NCBI RefSeq assembly: GCF_018860545.1
Contig: NZ_JAHKPN010000002.1
Coordinates: 1-64,000, forward strand
Length of the DNA stretch: 64,000 bases
Direction: 5' to 3'
Source of the DNA: Winogradskyella psychrotolerans
GTDB taxonomy: Bacteria; Bacteroidota; Bacteroidia; Flavobacteriales; Flavobacteriaceae
How positions within the stretch are numbered: the stretch's first letter is position 1; each line of letters begins with the position of its first letter. This document shows, one piece after another, positions 17,882-24,104 of the stretch. Position numbers and translations under genes: made by a program. A model generated the notes under the pieces. The model searched no databases and was not told the DNA's origin. It saw nothing but the letters and a program-made list of their open reading frames with translations.

Positions 17882-17948
17882 TCTATTGCTTAACCGAACT
17901 TAGCTACTTCCCGCTAGAGAAGACAGGATTCGAACCTGTGTACATAGA
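17882..17948 (-). ncRNA. tRNA-like module A: permuted, opened at the anticodon loop
   Basis: In transcript order: anticodon-stem 3' strand TCTAT (17944-17948); 4-nt variable loop GTAC; T arm ACAGG-TTCGAAT-CCTGT (17923-17939); acceptor 3' strand CTTCTC; tetraloop TAGC; acceptor 5' strand GGGAAG (6 bp with one G-U); TA at positions 8-9; D arm GCT...AGC with a GG in the loop (17888-17904); one base; anticodon-stem 5' strand ATAGA (17882-17886), fully complementary to TCTAT. This is the topology of the tRNA-like domain of bacterial Y RNAs, or of a permuted tRNA gene. Confidence 0.7.
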
Positions 17949-17950
17949 TG

Positions 17951-17976
17951 TGGTGGTTATTTTTTACCAAATAACC
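17951..17976 (-). ncRNA. ACCA-ended hairpin 1
   Basis: GGTTATTT (17969-17976) pairs over 8 bp with AAATAACC (17955-17962), followed by ACCA (17951-17954), an acceptor-minihelix look-alike that abuts module A. Confidence 0.5.
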
Positions 17977-18104
17977 CGTTGGTATCAAGTCAAGTTGCAT
18001 ATAAAAACCTCATACCAATTGGTAAGGATTTATACAATAGTGCTATACCGAAACACGTAACAAGACTTGCTTGATATTATTTCCTGCGAAAGCAGGAATC
18101 TAAG

Positions 18105-18228
18105 TCTGAGAAGCAGGATTACTCATGCTTTTAAATTTTTATGATTTGGTATTCGTGAATGCAATACATTTCGAACCTGCATCCTCTCGCACTCAAAGCG
18201 AGTAAACAGCCAATCGTTATCTTCCCAG
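18105..18228 (-). ncRNA. tRNA-like module C with a 51-nt T-loop insertion
   Basis: Normal arm order: acceptor 5' CTGGGAA (18222-18228); GA; D arm AAC-GATTGGCT-GTT; anticodon arm CTCGC-TTTGAGT-GCGAG (18186-18202), U33 present, anticodon UGA (serine); variable AGGAT; T stem GCAGG (18176-18180) and loop TTCGAA. Then 51 extra nt (18119-18169), and after them the T that completes TTCGAAT, CCTGC (18113-18117), and acceptor 3' TTCTCAG (18106-18112), pairing 7/7 with one G-U, with discriminator A. No CCA is encoded. Bacterial tRNA introns, when present, are self-splicing introns in the anticodon region; 51 nt is too short for one. Confidence 0.6.
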
Positions 18229-18254
18229 TTTTTATGTTAAAGAACTTTTATTAA

Positions 18255-18284
18255 GCTCTGCTAGATTCCTTTTTCTAGCAGAGC
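18255..18284. ncRNA. 11-bp hairpin at the head of the structured region
   Basis: GCTCTGCTAGA (18255-18265) pairs perfectly with 18274-18284 around an 8-nt loop. No T run follows on either strand, so an RNA-structure role fits better than a terminator. Confidence 0.45.
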
Positions 18285-18333
18285 GCTACTTCAAAAAGTC
18301 TGATTCCAAATAGACTTCTTATTAATTACACTG

Positions 18334-18370
18334 CAAATATTTGATGCTATTGCGCAATGTTTTTGCGTAG
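18334..18370 (-). promoter_or_regulatory. Shared island operator/promoter, copy 2 (tRNA-like RNA)
   Basis: The dyad at 18349-18370 (ACGCAA, 5 nt, TTGCGC on the minus strand) and the CAAATATT block at 18334-18341 match copy 1 over nearly 50 bp, including the TTAATTACA stretch further downstream. Transcription would enter the tRNA-like region at about 18325. Confidence 0.65.
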
Positions 18371-18679
18371 ATAAATTATTATTAAAAAATTTCTTCACGT
18401 TCATTTTGTCTTGATACAAACTGCGAAGCACATCACGAGTTCCATAAAAATGAAAATCTACGAGTAAACGAACCAAAAAATCACAATCAAAATATAGGAA
18501 ATTGCTAAAGCACCTTTCGCTTTCGAGATTTCGTGCTTGATGCTGAGCATCGCACCTTCATCTCTTCGCTCATTATTTCTGAATTTTGATGTTCAATTCA
18601 GTGAATTGACTTAGGACTTGAAATTTTATTCTCTCATGCCTTAAATCATCGGCCTTTCAATTTCTATAATTGGCCGTTT
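18371..18679. other. Intergenic region with hairpins downstream of the TPR gene
   Basis: No supported gene. It contains AAGCAC/GTGCTT (18508-18513 with 18533-18538), GATGCT-G-AGCATC (18539-18551) and CGGCC...GGCCG right after the TPR stop (about 18649-18676), which could mark the 3' end of the prfH-TPR transcript. Confidence 0.45.
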
Positions 18680-19213
18680 TTATTTTCTCTTCTTTTTTTT
18701 CTTTTGGCTCTTGGTTTTTTTAGTCTTTTCTGGTTTCATTTTGTTTTTGATCCTTTTAATTTCAGAATCGATGAAACTGATAAAACTGTTATTGTAAACG
18801 TGCTTTTTTGCGAGCTTTAAAGTCTTTAATGCCTTCTTGTATTTTTGAAGAATTTCAAAAAGTTGCCCTTGAAACAAGTAAACTTCCCCTTTGTTTAACC
18901 CTTTAACGGTTAGAGAAAAATCAATAAGTTTTTGAGCTTCTTCGTAGTCTTCATTCCACATTAAAACCAGAATGTATTTTGAATACACTTTGTGAAAATC
19001 TAGTTTGTTAGCCAAAGCCTCTGCATAATAGTGTTTGGCTTTTTCATAATCGCCAAACTGTTCAGCATGTAAGCGTCCCATTAAATACAACGCATAAGCG
19101 TTGTCTGCTTCGTAGGATAAGGCGTAGTTTAGATTTTCTACAGTTTCTTCTAGTTCGTATGGATAAGCATCTATGGCTTTAAGCACGTAGTTGTTTAGCA
19201 AATTCGTATCCAT
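18680..19213 (-). CDS. TPR-like repeat protein with Lys-rich tail
   Basis: 177 aa. Helical repeats read as degenerate tetratricopeptide repeats: AYALYLMGRLHAEQFGDYEKA, KHYYAEALANKLDFHKVYSKY, LMWNEDYEEAQKLIDFSL, VYLFQGQLFEILQKYKKALKTL. The last 25 residues are almost all Lys/Thr/Arg, which suggests RNA or ribosome contact (inference). It starts 3 bp after the prfH stop, so it is in one operon with prfH and the upstream unknown gene. No signal peptide. A protein-interaction partner of PrfH is the plausible role. Confidence 0.75.
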   Translation of the reverse strand: MDTNLLNNYVLKAIDAYPYELEETVENLNYALSYEADNAYALYLMGRLHAEQFGDYEKAKHYYAEALANKLDFHKVYSKYILVLMWNEDYEEAQKLIDFSLTVKGLNKGEVYLFQGQLFEILQKYKKALKTLKLAKKHVYNNSFISFIDSEIKRIKNKMKPEKTKKTKSQKKKKKRK

Positions 19214-19216
19214 TGT

Positions 19217-19927
19217 TTAATTATTTAATTGATTACGCAATTCATTTTTTAGTGCGTATCGTTGTTTTTTAAAGTTTTTTACAATTGTATTTTTCTTAAA
19301 ATCGGTGCCTTTAAAAACTTTTATAGGATTACCCCTTTCTAATGTTAAGTGGTTTTTACATTGGTTTTTTATACCTGATTGTAAGGCCTCTAATTGTACT
19401 TCGGCTACTTTTTCTTGTAAGCGTACTTTTGCTATTTTTCTGTTTTGATGTTGCGAGCGACTATCCATTACCAATACTTGTGTTTTTGTAGGTAAATGCG
19501 TTGCTCTTATAGCAGAACTCACTTTGTTAACATGTTGTCCGCCTGGTCCAGAACTTTTAGTGGCTTGATAGGTAATATCTTTTTCGAGAATTTCAAATTG
19601 TTCACTTTTCCGTATTTCATACAAACCAACAAACCAATTTTTACGTTTGTGCTGTGGTCTAAATGTTGAAGTGCCAATCCACTGAATTGTGCCTGTCCAT
19701 TGACTCAAAAACCGACTTAAATTAGTTCCTTTGAGTTGAACAGTCACAGACTGTAACGTCAGGTTTTCAATTCCTGTTTCGCGTTGTAATATTTTGTAAT
19801 CAATACCATTGACTTTTACAGCTTCTAAAAATTGTTTTAGAATTTGAGCCACAATCCAACAGCATTCTGCTGGTCCTCTACCAGAGGTTATTTGTATTAT
19901 TTTAGTATTTATTAATGGTTTTCCCAT
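19217..19927 (-). CDS. prfH: Peptide chain release factor homologue PrfH
   Basis: 236 aa. It has the class I release-factor catalytic loop SSGPGGQHVNKV (GGQ at 129-131), but the N-terminal half is short and lacks a stop-codon recognition domain of the RF1/RF2 kind. The N-terminal QITSGRGPAECCWIVAQ block is characteristic of PrfH. PrfH proteins neighbour rtcB in many bacteria and are reported to act on ribosomes whose 16S decoding centre has been cut, so that RtcB can reseal the rRNA. The ATG at 19927 overlaps the upstream gene by 16 bp, implying translational coupling. Confidence 0.9.
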   Translation of the reverse strand: MGKPLINTKIIQITSGRGPAECCWIVAQILKQFLEAVKVNGIDYKILQRETGIENLTLQSVTVQLKGTNLSRFLSQWTGTIQWIGTSTFRPQHKRKNWFVGLYEIRKSEQFEILEKDITYQATKSSGPGGQHVNKVSSAIRATHLPTKTQVLVMDSRSQHQNRKIAKVRLQEKVAEVQLEALQSGIKNQCKNHLTLERGNPIKVFKGTDFKKNTIVKNFKKQRYALKNELRNQLNN

Positions 19928-20601
19928 GATATGTTTTCTTTAATAACATCCTTAAGCGCATATTTTTTTAATGCTTTTAGATGTCGTTTTGTTTTTAATT
20001 TGTCTTGTTTGTAAGTGGTTAAATTCCAATCGTCTTTCCAAGGATCCATGCCTTCATAAATATTGTGATATCCTTTTTTAATAAATTGAGACCTAATCAA
20101 ATCCTCCTCACTAATTAACGCTGGGTCAATACGCTTTCTATGCGTTATATAAGCTCTAGAATTTTTAATTCGATACGCTCCTTTTGGAATGCGGATATAA
20201 AATCTAACTTTAAGTTTTTTGCTTTCGTTTCTAAACTGAAATGCTGTACACATGCATTGTGCATTAAAACTTAGTTTATTAAATTGCTTTTTGCTTATAG
20301 TTGGAAGCCCTTTATATATCAGATATTTTGAGGTTTGATTCACCCATTTGTTTTCAGCCTCCTCTTTTGTTCTTCCCCAATAATACCTTTCGATTTTATT
20401 ATAAAGTTCTAGAATCGCAGTCTTATTTTTAAAGCGTTCAATTCTATGCGTTATAACAATTTCTTTATACCAACCATGACGTATAGGCTTTTCAATTTCT
20501 ATATCACCTAACTCACGTTGAAGCTTCCAAATTTCCCTTTGTCTTTTTTGTAAACGACGGATTTCTTTTAACCGTTGTTCTTTTATATGTTTTGGTTTCA
20601 T
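19912..20601 (-). CDS. Unknown basic protein coupled to prfH
   Basis: 229 aa from the ATG at 20601 (MKPKHIKEQRLKEIRR); an in-frame TTG at 20643 is less likely. Not recognised. The N-terminus (about residues 1-35) is a strongly charged helix, RRLQKRQREIWKLQREL, probably a coiled coil. The whole protein is rich in Lys, Arg, Tyr and Trp, with an aromatic segment YYWGRTKEEAENKW and a basic C-terminus. The composition resembles RNA- or ribosome-binding proteins. It overlaps prfH by 16 bp, so it is very probably part of the same repair function; the role itself is unknown. Confidence 0.75.
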   Translation of the reverse strand: MKPKHIKEQRLKEIRRLQKRQREIWKLQRELGDIEIEKPIRHGWYKEIVITHRIERFKNKTAILELYNKIERYYWGRTKEEAENKWVNQTSKYLIYKGLPTISKKQFNKLSFNAQCMCTAFQFRNESKKLKVRFYIRIPKGAYRIKNSRAYITHRKRIDPALISEEDLIRSQFIKKGYHNIYEGMDPWKDDWNLTTYKQDKLKTKRHLKALKKYALKDVIKENISWENH

Positions 20602-20804
20602 TAGACATGTTTTCAATTGTTTTGTCTGTTTTAATGATTCCAATTAATTACTCCCAATTAGGAATCCGTGTCTATGTAAATTGCGTGTGTTTCATTTAAA
20701 ATTTGTTTTAATGTGCGACTTCTCGATTGCTCTCGAAGTGACAGAATAATAATTTTGTAATAACTGTTTATGGAAATGTGTTTAGCAGGCTTGCTAAGAA
20801 TGGA

Positions 20805-20845
20805 AAACAAAAAATCCGAAACAGTGTTTAACTGGCTTCGGATTT
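20805..20845 (-). terminator. Terminator of the 24-codon transcript
   Basis: AAATCCGAA (20812-20820) pairs with 20837-20845, with an inner CAGT/ACTG stem (20822-20825 with 20831-20834). On the minus strand the stem is followed by TTTTTTG. Confidence 0.75.
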
Positions 20846-20871
20846 CTCATTTATAGTTTTGAAAGGTTTAT

Positions 20872-20946
20872 CTAACGATAATCACGAAGCATCACAAAAG
20901 GCAGTATTCCTTTTGGATCGTTTTGATATGTTATAAATAAACTCAT
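20872..20946 (-). CDS. Possible 24-aa peptide
   Basis: An ORF of 24 codons reading MSLFITYQNDPKGILPFVML and then RDYR. It is flanked by a textbook promoter (20993-21025) and a strong terminator 26 bp after its stop, so a dedicated transcript of roughly 180 nt is expected. Peptide coding is uncertain; the transcript could act as an RNA instead. No similar protein is recognised. Confidence 0.4.
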   Translation of the reverse strand: MSLFITYQNDPKGILPFVMLRDYR

Positions 20947-20992
20947 AGTTTCTAATTATTGATTCAACGTTTGTTTTGGTTGAAATGCGATG

Positions 20993-21025
20993 CAAATATA
21001 AAGGGTAATAATTTGAACTTCCAAA
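20993..21025 (-). promoter_or_regulatory. Consensus Bacteroidota promoter
   Basis: On the minus strand TTTG (21022-21025), a 21-nt spacer, TATATTTG (20993-21000): an exact match to the -33/-7 consensus, reading into the 24-codon ORF. Confidence 0.65.
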
Positions 21026-21084
21026 TTAAATTTGAGGTTAATCTATTAATAATTAGTTATTTACGGTTGATTTGAGAGTGTAGA

Positions 21085-21148
21085 ATGCCTGTCCGCAAAT
21101 GGCAGATTAATTAACAAACTGAAGTGCAGTTATTTGCGCTTTAGGCAT
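21085..21148. other. Imperfect long hairpin
   Basis: ATGCCT (21085-21090) and GCAAAT (21095-21100) pair with ATTTGC (21132-21137) and AGGCAT (21143-21148); the apex holds AACTG/CAGTT (21117-21121 with 21127-21131). It lies between the 201-aa gene and the small transcript. No function is assigned. Confidence 0.4.
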
Positions 21149-21177
21149 ACATGAGTATCAACTTTAAAAAAATTAAT

Positions 21178-21212
21178 AAAAAAAGCATCCTTTTTTATGA
21201 GGATGCTTTTTT
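21178..21212. terminator. Strong bidirectional terminator
   Basis: An A-run plus GCATCC (to 21190) pairs with GGATGC plus a T-run (21201-21212). It probably ends the transcript of the 201-aa gene, whose stop is about 170 bp upstream in transcription order. The stretch 21213-21385 shows nothing else. Confidence 0.8.
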
Positions 21213-21385
21213 AACTTGAATATTTCTAGTTTTACCTATTTCTCTACACTGCAGAAATAGCTTTTCAGCATCCGATTTTGTAAATAATGTATTGTCATAG
21301 GTTACTTTTTTCTGTATTTATTGGTGCAAATATGCAAGAATTAATAGATAAGTTGCAAACTTGGGATAACATTTATTCACTAAAC

Positions 21386-21991
21386 TCATTTTCTAAAAAA
21401 AGAAAACAGTCTGTTTTTCAAGGATATATTTTTAGTTTTAGCGACAATAGGACTACTATAATATATGACTTTTTCAGAGTCTATTTTCATTATTCGAACT
21501 TGTTTCTTTTCTTCAATATTTTTACACTTATTTAAAATATTTAGCACACTTTTTGCATATTCTATTGTTTTAGTATTTAACTTATCTATTGAACCTTTTG
21601 AGTAATTCATATAGTCATATCCATCTAAGGAGTAATGTAAATTATAAAATTCCCAGTATACATTAGACTCAGAATCAAAATTGTAATCTTGAACAATGTT
21701 AAGGACATATTTCTCTATACTTTTCGGGTCATCAGTATTTACTATCTTTTTACAATTTTCTTCAATTTTCATGACTAGAAAATCGTCTTCATCAAAAATG
21801 TTGTAAGCAATGTTTTTTAACATTTTCATTGAATTATCTAGTCTATAATTAATATTAACGATTTCAAATATTAAAGAATCCTCTTTTAATTTTTCTTCTA
21901 ATAATTTTGAATTATATAACCAATTTTCAAATTCTTCTATTGTAATATTGTTAACCAATACATCAAATATTTTTAGTTTTAAAACTTCCAT
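21386..21991 (-). CDS. Unknown 201-aa protein under the shared operator
   Basis: Not recognised. Acidic in the N-terminal two thirds (TIEEFENWLYNSKLLEEKLKE, FDEDDFLVMKIEENCKK) and basic at the C-terminus (KNISLKNRLFSFFRK). Largely helical, no signal peptide, no membrane segment; the size and style resemble immunity-like proteins, but no family can be named. It is divergent from the WYL regulator, and copy 3 of the shared dyad lies 32-53 bp upstream of its start, so it should be expressed together with rtcB and the tRNA-like RNA. Confidence 0.65.
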   Translation of the reverse strand: MEVLKLKIFDVLVNNITIEEFENWLYNSKLLEEKLKEDSLIFEIVNINYRLDNSMKMLKNIAYNIFDEDDFLVMKIEENCKKIVNTDDPKSIEKYVLNIVQDYNFDSESNVYWEFYNLHYSLDGYDYMNYSKGSIDKLNTKTIEYAKSVLNILNKCKNIEEKKQVRIMKIDSEKVIYYSSPIVAKTKNISLKNRLFSFFRK

Positions 21992-22007
21992 TTTTTATTA
22001 TTTGAAG

Positions 22008-22044
22008 CAAATTTCAGATAGAATTACGCAATCTTTTTGCGTAG
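22008..22044. promoter_or_regulatory. Shared island operator/promoter, copy 3 (WYL / unknown gene)
   Basis: The dyad at 22023-22044 is the best palindrome of the three (ACGCAA, 5 nt, TTGCGT on the minus strand). CAAAT at 22008-22012 keeps the 15-nt offset seen in the other copies and points towards the 201-aa gene. The WYL gene starts 66 bp away on the other side, which fits autoregulation. Confidence 0.65.
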
Positions 22045-22109
22045 TGATTATTTTCTTTTAAATTTAATGTTTTAGACCTGCTAGGTCTTATTCCCACAAA
22101 AGAAGTCTT

Positions 22110-23120
22110 ATGGCCGTAAACAAAAACGCATTAATTAGATATAAAACCATTGACAAATGTCTTCAAAATCAGTTTAGACAATGGACACTTAACGATTTAA
22201 TTGAAGCGGTTTCAGATGCACTTTACGACTATGAAGGCAAAGATGTTGACGTCAGTAAGCGTACTGTTCAATTAGATTTACAGATGATGCGAAGCGATAA
22301 ATTGGGTTACAATGCGCCTATTGTGGTTTATGATCGTAAGTATTATAAATATGAGGATGCCAACTATAGCATAGTTAATATACCTGTGACTGACAAGGAT
22401 GTTAAGGTGATGAATGAGGCGATTCAGCTACTTAGACAGTTTAAAGATTTTTCGCTATTTAAAGAAATGGATGGAGTCTTACAACGTTTAGAAGATTCTG
22501 TAAATTCATCACAGAAAGATAAACGTGCTATAATCCATTTAGACAAAAATGAACAGTTGAAAGGTCTAGAATTTATTGATGTTTTATATGCTGCCATTCA
22601 GGCAAAAAAGGTGATTGAAGTGACTTACCAATCTTTTAAAGCTCGAAAAGCAAGTGTAATGATAGTAAACCCACAATTACTTAAAGAATTTAATAATCGA
22701 TGGTTTTTATTGGCAAGTCAGAATGAAAAATTTATCACTTTGGCATTAGACAGAATGACAGAAATTGTAACGCTTGAAAGTGAAAATTATGAAGATTTTA
22801 AAATTAATGGAGACGAATATTACAAAGACGTTATCGGTGTTACAGTTTCAAATTCTAGAGCAGAACGCATTCAGTTTAGAATAGATAAAAAAAACGCTCC
22901 TTATGTCATTACAAAGCCCTTTCACCCATCGCAACGTATCATTGAAGAAGCAGAGGACGGTGTGATTTTCAATATTTTTGTACAGATTAATTTTGAATTG
23001 GAACGTCTTATTTTAGGGTTTGGAGATACTATTGAAGTTTTGAAGCCTCTAAAATTACGGAACAGAATGCTTAAAAAGTTAAAAACTTCAGTGAGAAACT
23101 ATGAGGAAATTGAAAATTGA
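22110..23120 (+). CDS. WYL-domain transcriptional regulator
   Basis: 336 aa. An N-terminal winged-helix segment (IDKCLQNQFRQWTLNDLIEAV, DVSKRTVQLDLQMM) binds DNA; the WYL ligand-sensing domain covers about residues 150-325 (LYAAIQAKKVIEVTYQSFKA, NPQLLKEFNNRWFLLASQNE, ITLALDRMTEI, and the WCX tail with FHPSQRII). WYL domains sense nucleic acid or nucleotide ligands in DNA-damage and phage-defence regulators. It is divergent from the 201-aa gene, and the shared dyad in the gap and at two other island promoters is its likely target. The last 22 bp overlap the convergent ABC gene. Confidence 0.9.
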   Translation: MAVNKNALIRYKTIDKCLQNQFRQWTLNDLIEAVSDALYDYEGKDVDVSKRTVQLDLQMMRSDKLGYNAPIVVYDRKYYKYEDANYSIVNIPVTDKDVKVMNEAIQLLRQFKDFSLFKEMDGVLQRLEDSVNSSQKDKRAIIHLDKNEQLKGLEFIDVLYAAIQAKKVIEVTYQSFKARKASVMIVNPQLLKEFNNRWFLLASQNEKFITLALDRMTEIVTLESENYEDFKINGDEYYKDVIGVTVSNSRAERIQFRIDKKNAPYVITKPFHPSQRIIEEAEDGVIFNIFVQINFELERLILGFGDTIEVLKPLKLRNRMLKKLKTSVRNYEEIEN

Positions 23121-24013
23121 ATTTCCGCGTCTTTTTTTAATTCAAAATCATGGTCAATAAATATTGATTTAGATTTATAATCTGCTTCAATCAACCAAGA
23201 ATTACCATTAAAATAAGACGTTATTACCGTCGCTTTTAAATCCGATTTTTCTACAATTTGAATCTGATTAGCATATACAATCCCATAAGGTTCAATGACA
23301 TTAAATTCACCAAAAAACGAGGCTATTAATGGACGTCTAGGATTTTTATATAAGTTTTGAGGAGTGTCTTTAGCTATGATTTCTGCTTCATTAAGCACAA
23401 TCATTTGGTCTGCAAAGCCAAGCACATCATTTCTGTCGTGAGTAGCAACGATACAAGCTATATTTTTTGATTTTAAGTAATTAAAAACATTACGTCGCAA
23501 ACCTTGTTTTTGGAAATTATCAATATGGCTAAAGGGTTCGTCCAACAATAAGATTTCAGGCTCTTTTGCTAATGCTCTTGCGATCGCTACCCTTTGCTTT
23601 TGGCCACCACTTAAAAATTTAACTTTGGTTTTCGCAAAGGCTTCCAATTCTACAACCTTAATGAGTTCGTCTGTTCGCCTTTGCTTTTCTTCAGGATAAA
23701 AACGCGATAAGTGCTTCCCTATATTTTCTTCCACTGAAGTTACGGGCATTAAATCAAATTCTTGGGTCACGTATTTCATAAAATCATAACCCACAACCAA
23801 ATTGTATTTTGGGCCAAGAATTTCTTCATCCTTCCAAAAAATGTGACCTTCCTTTAAATCGTATTCGCCATAAATAAGTTTGAGAAGTGTACTTTTTCCC
23901 GAACCACTTTCTCCTATAATAGCAAGATGCTCTCCGGCTTTAACTTTAAAGTCAATCGCTTTTAAAACCTTAGTTTTAGAATACCCAAAAGTGACATGTT
24001 TTACTTGAAGCAT
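23099..24013 (-). CDS. ABC transporter ATP-binding protein
   Basis: 304-aa ATPase subunit. Walker A GESGSGKST (34-42), signature LSGGQKQRVAIARAL, Walker B ILLLDEPFSH and the H-loop ATHDR are all intact. After about residue 225 a C-terminal extension (IQIVEKSDLKATVITSYFNG) resembles a TOBE-type domain of importers such as those for sulfate, molybdate or spermidine. No permease or binding protein is adjacent, so the substrate is unknown. Confidence 0.88.
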   Translation of the reverse strand: MLQVKHVTFGYSKTKVLKAIDFKVKAGEHLAIIGESGSGKSTLLKLIYGEYDLKEGHIFWKDEEILGPKYNLVVGYDFMKYVTQEFDLMPVTSVEENIGKHLSRFYPEEKQRRTDELIKVVELEAFAKTKVKFLSGGQKQRVAIARALAKEPEILLLDEPFSHIDNFQKQGLRRNVFNYLKSKNIACIVATHDRNDVLGFADQMIVLNEAEIIAKDTPQNLYKNPRRPLIASFFGEFNVIEPYGIVYANQIQIVEKSDLKATVITSYFNGNSWLIEADYKSKSIFIDHDFELKKDAEIQFSISS

Positions 24014-24047
24014 GTTGCAAAAATACTACATCGTTAAAGAACTGTCA

Positions 24048-24084
24048 TAAAAAAACCGTCCCGATTAATATCAGGACGGTTTTG
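24048..24084. terminator. Terminator after the UnbV protein gene
   Basis: AAAACCGTCC (24052-24061) pairs with 24074-24083; the minus strand continues with a T run. It lies 21 bp past the stop of the gene at 24105. Confidence 0.75.
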
Positions 24085-24104
24085 AACTATTTACAGTCTA
24101 TAAA

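Larger units (their letters stand above)
17396..18330 (-). ncRNA. Structured non-coding region with tRNA-like modules
   Basis: About 930 bp without a credible ORF, on the same strand as rtcB, slipin, TPR and prfH. It starts just downstream of shared operator copy 2 and ends at the terminator at 17396-17420. In transcription order it holds an 11-bp hairpin (18255-18284), module C (18105-18228), a TTCCTGC/GCAGGAA hairpin (18081-18098), an ACCA-ended hairpin (17951-17976), modules A (17882-17948) and B (17801-17873), an anticodon-like hairpin (17777-17793) and a second ACCA end (17741-17765). The part at 17421-17740 shows no clear fold. Alternatives are a decayed tRNA cluster or a Y RNA relative. 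Y RNAs also carry a tRNA-like domain in this arm order, but no Ro60 gene or Ro-binding GNCGAA site is seen here. Confidence 0.65.

Noticed and set aside
17880..17950. A normal-order tRNA at module A
   Set aside because: Between the D arm and the next T arm only 14 nt remain, too short for an anticodon arm and variable loop; the normal reading fails while the permuted one pairs perfectly.
18001..18104. A fourth tRNA-like module between C and ACCA hairpin 1
   Set aside because: D-arm-like pieces (CTTA-CCAATTGGTA-TGAG; GTG...CAC) are visible, but I could not complete a T arm or anticodon arm in either order.
17396..18330. Classical Y RNA
   Set aside because: No GNCGAA Ro-binding site and no Ro60/TROVE gene in the window; kept only as an alternative for module A.
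18291..18476. 61-codon ORF on the minus strand
   Set aside because: It runs through the shared operator copy 2 and into the tRNA-like region, has no recognisable protein features and no conserved-looking start.
21287..21535. 82-codon ORF on the plus strand
   Set aside because: It is antisense to the 201-aa gene at its 3' end and has a low-complexity Phe-rich translation without homology clues.
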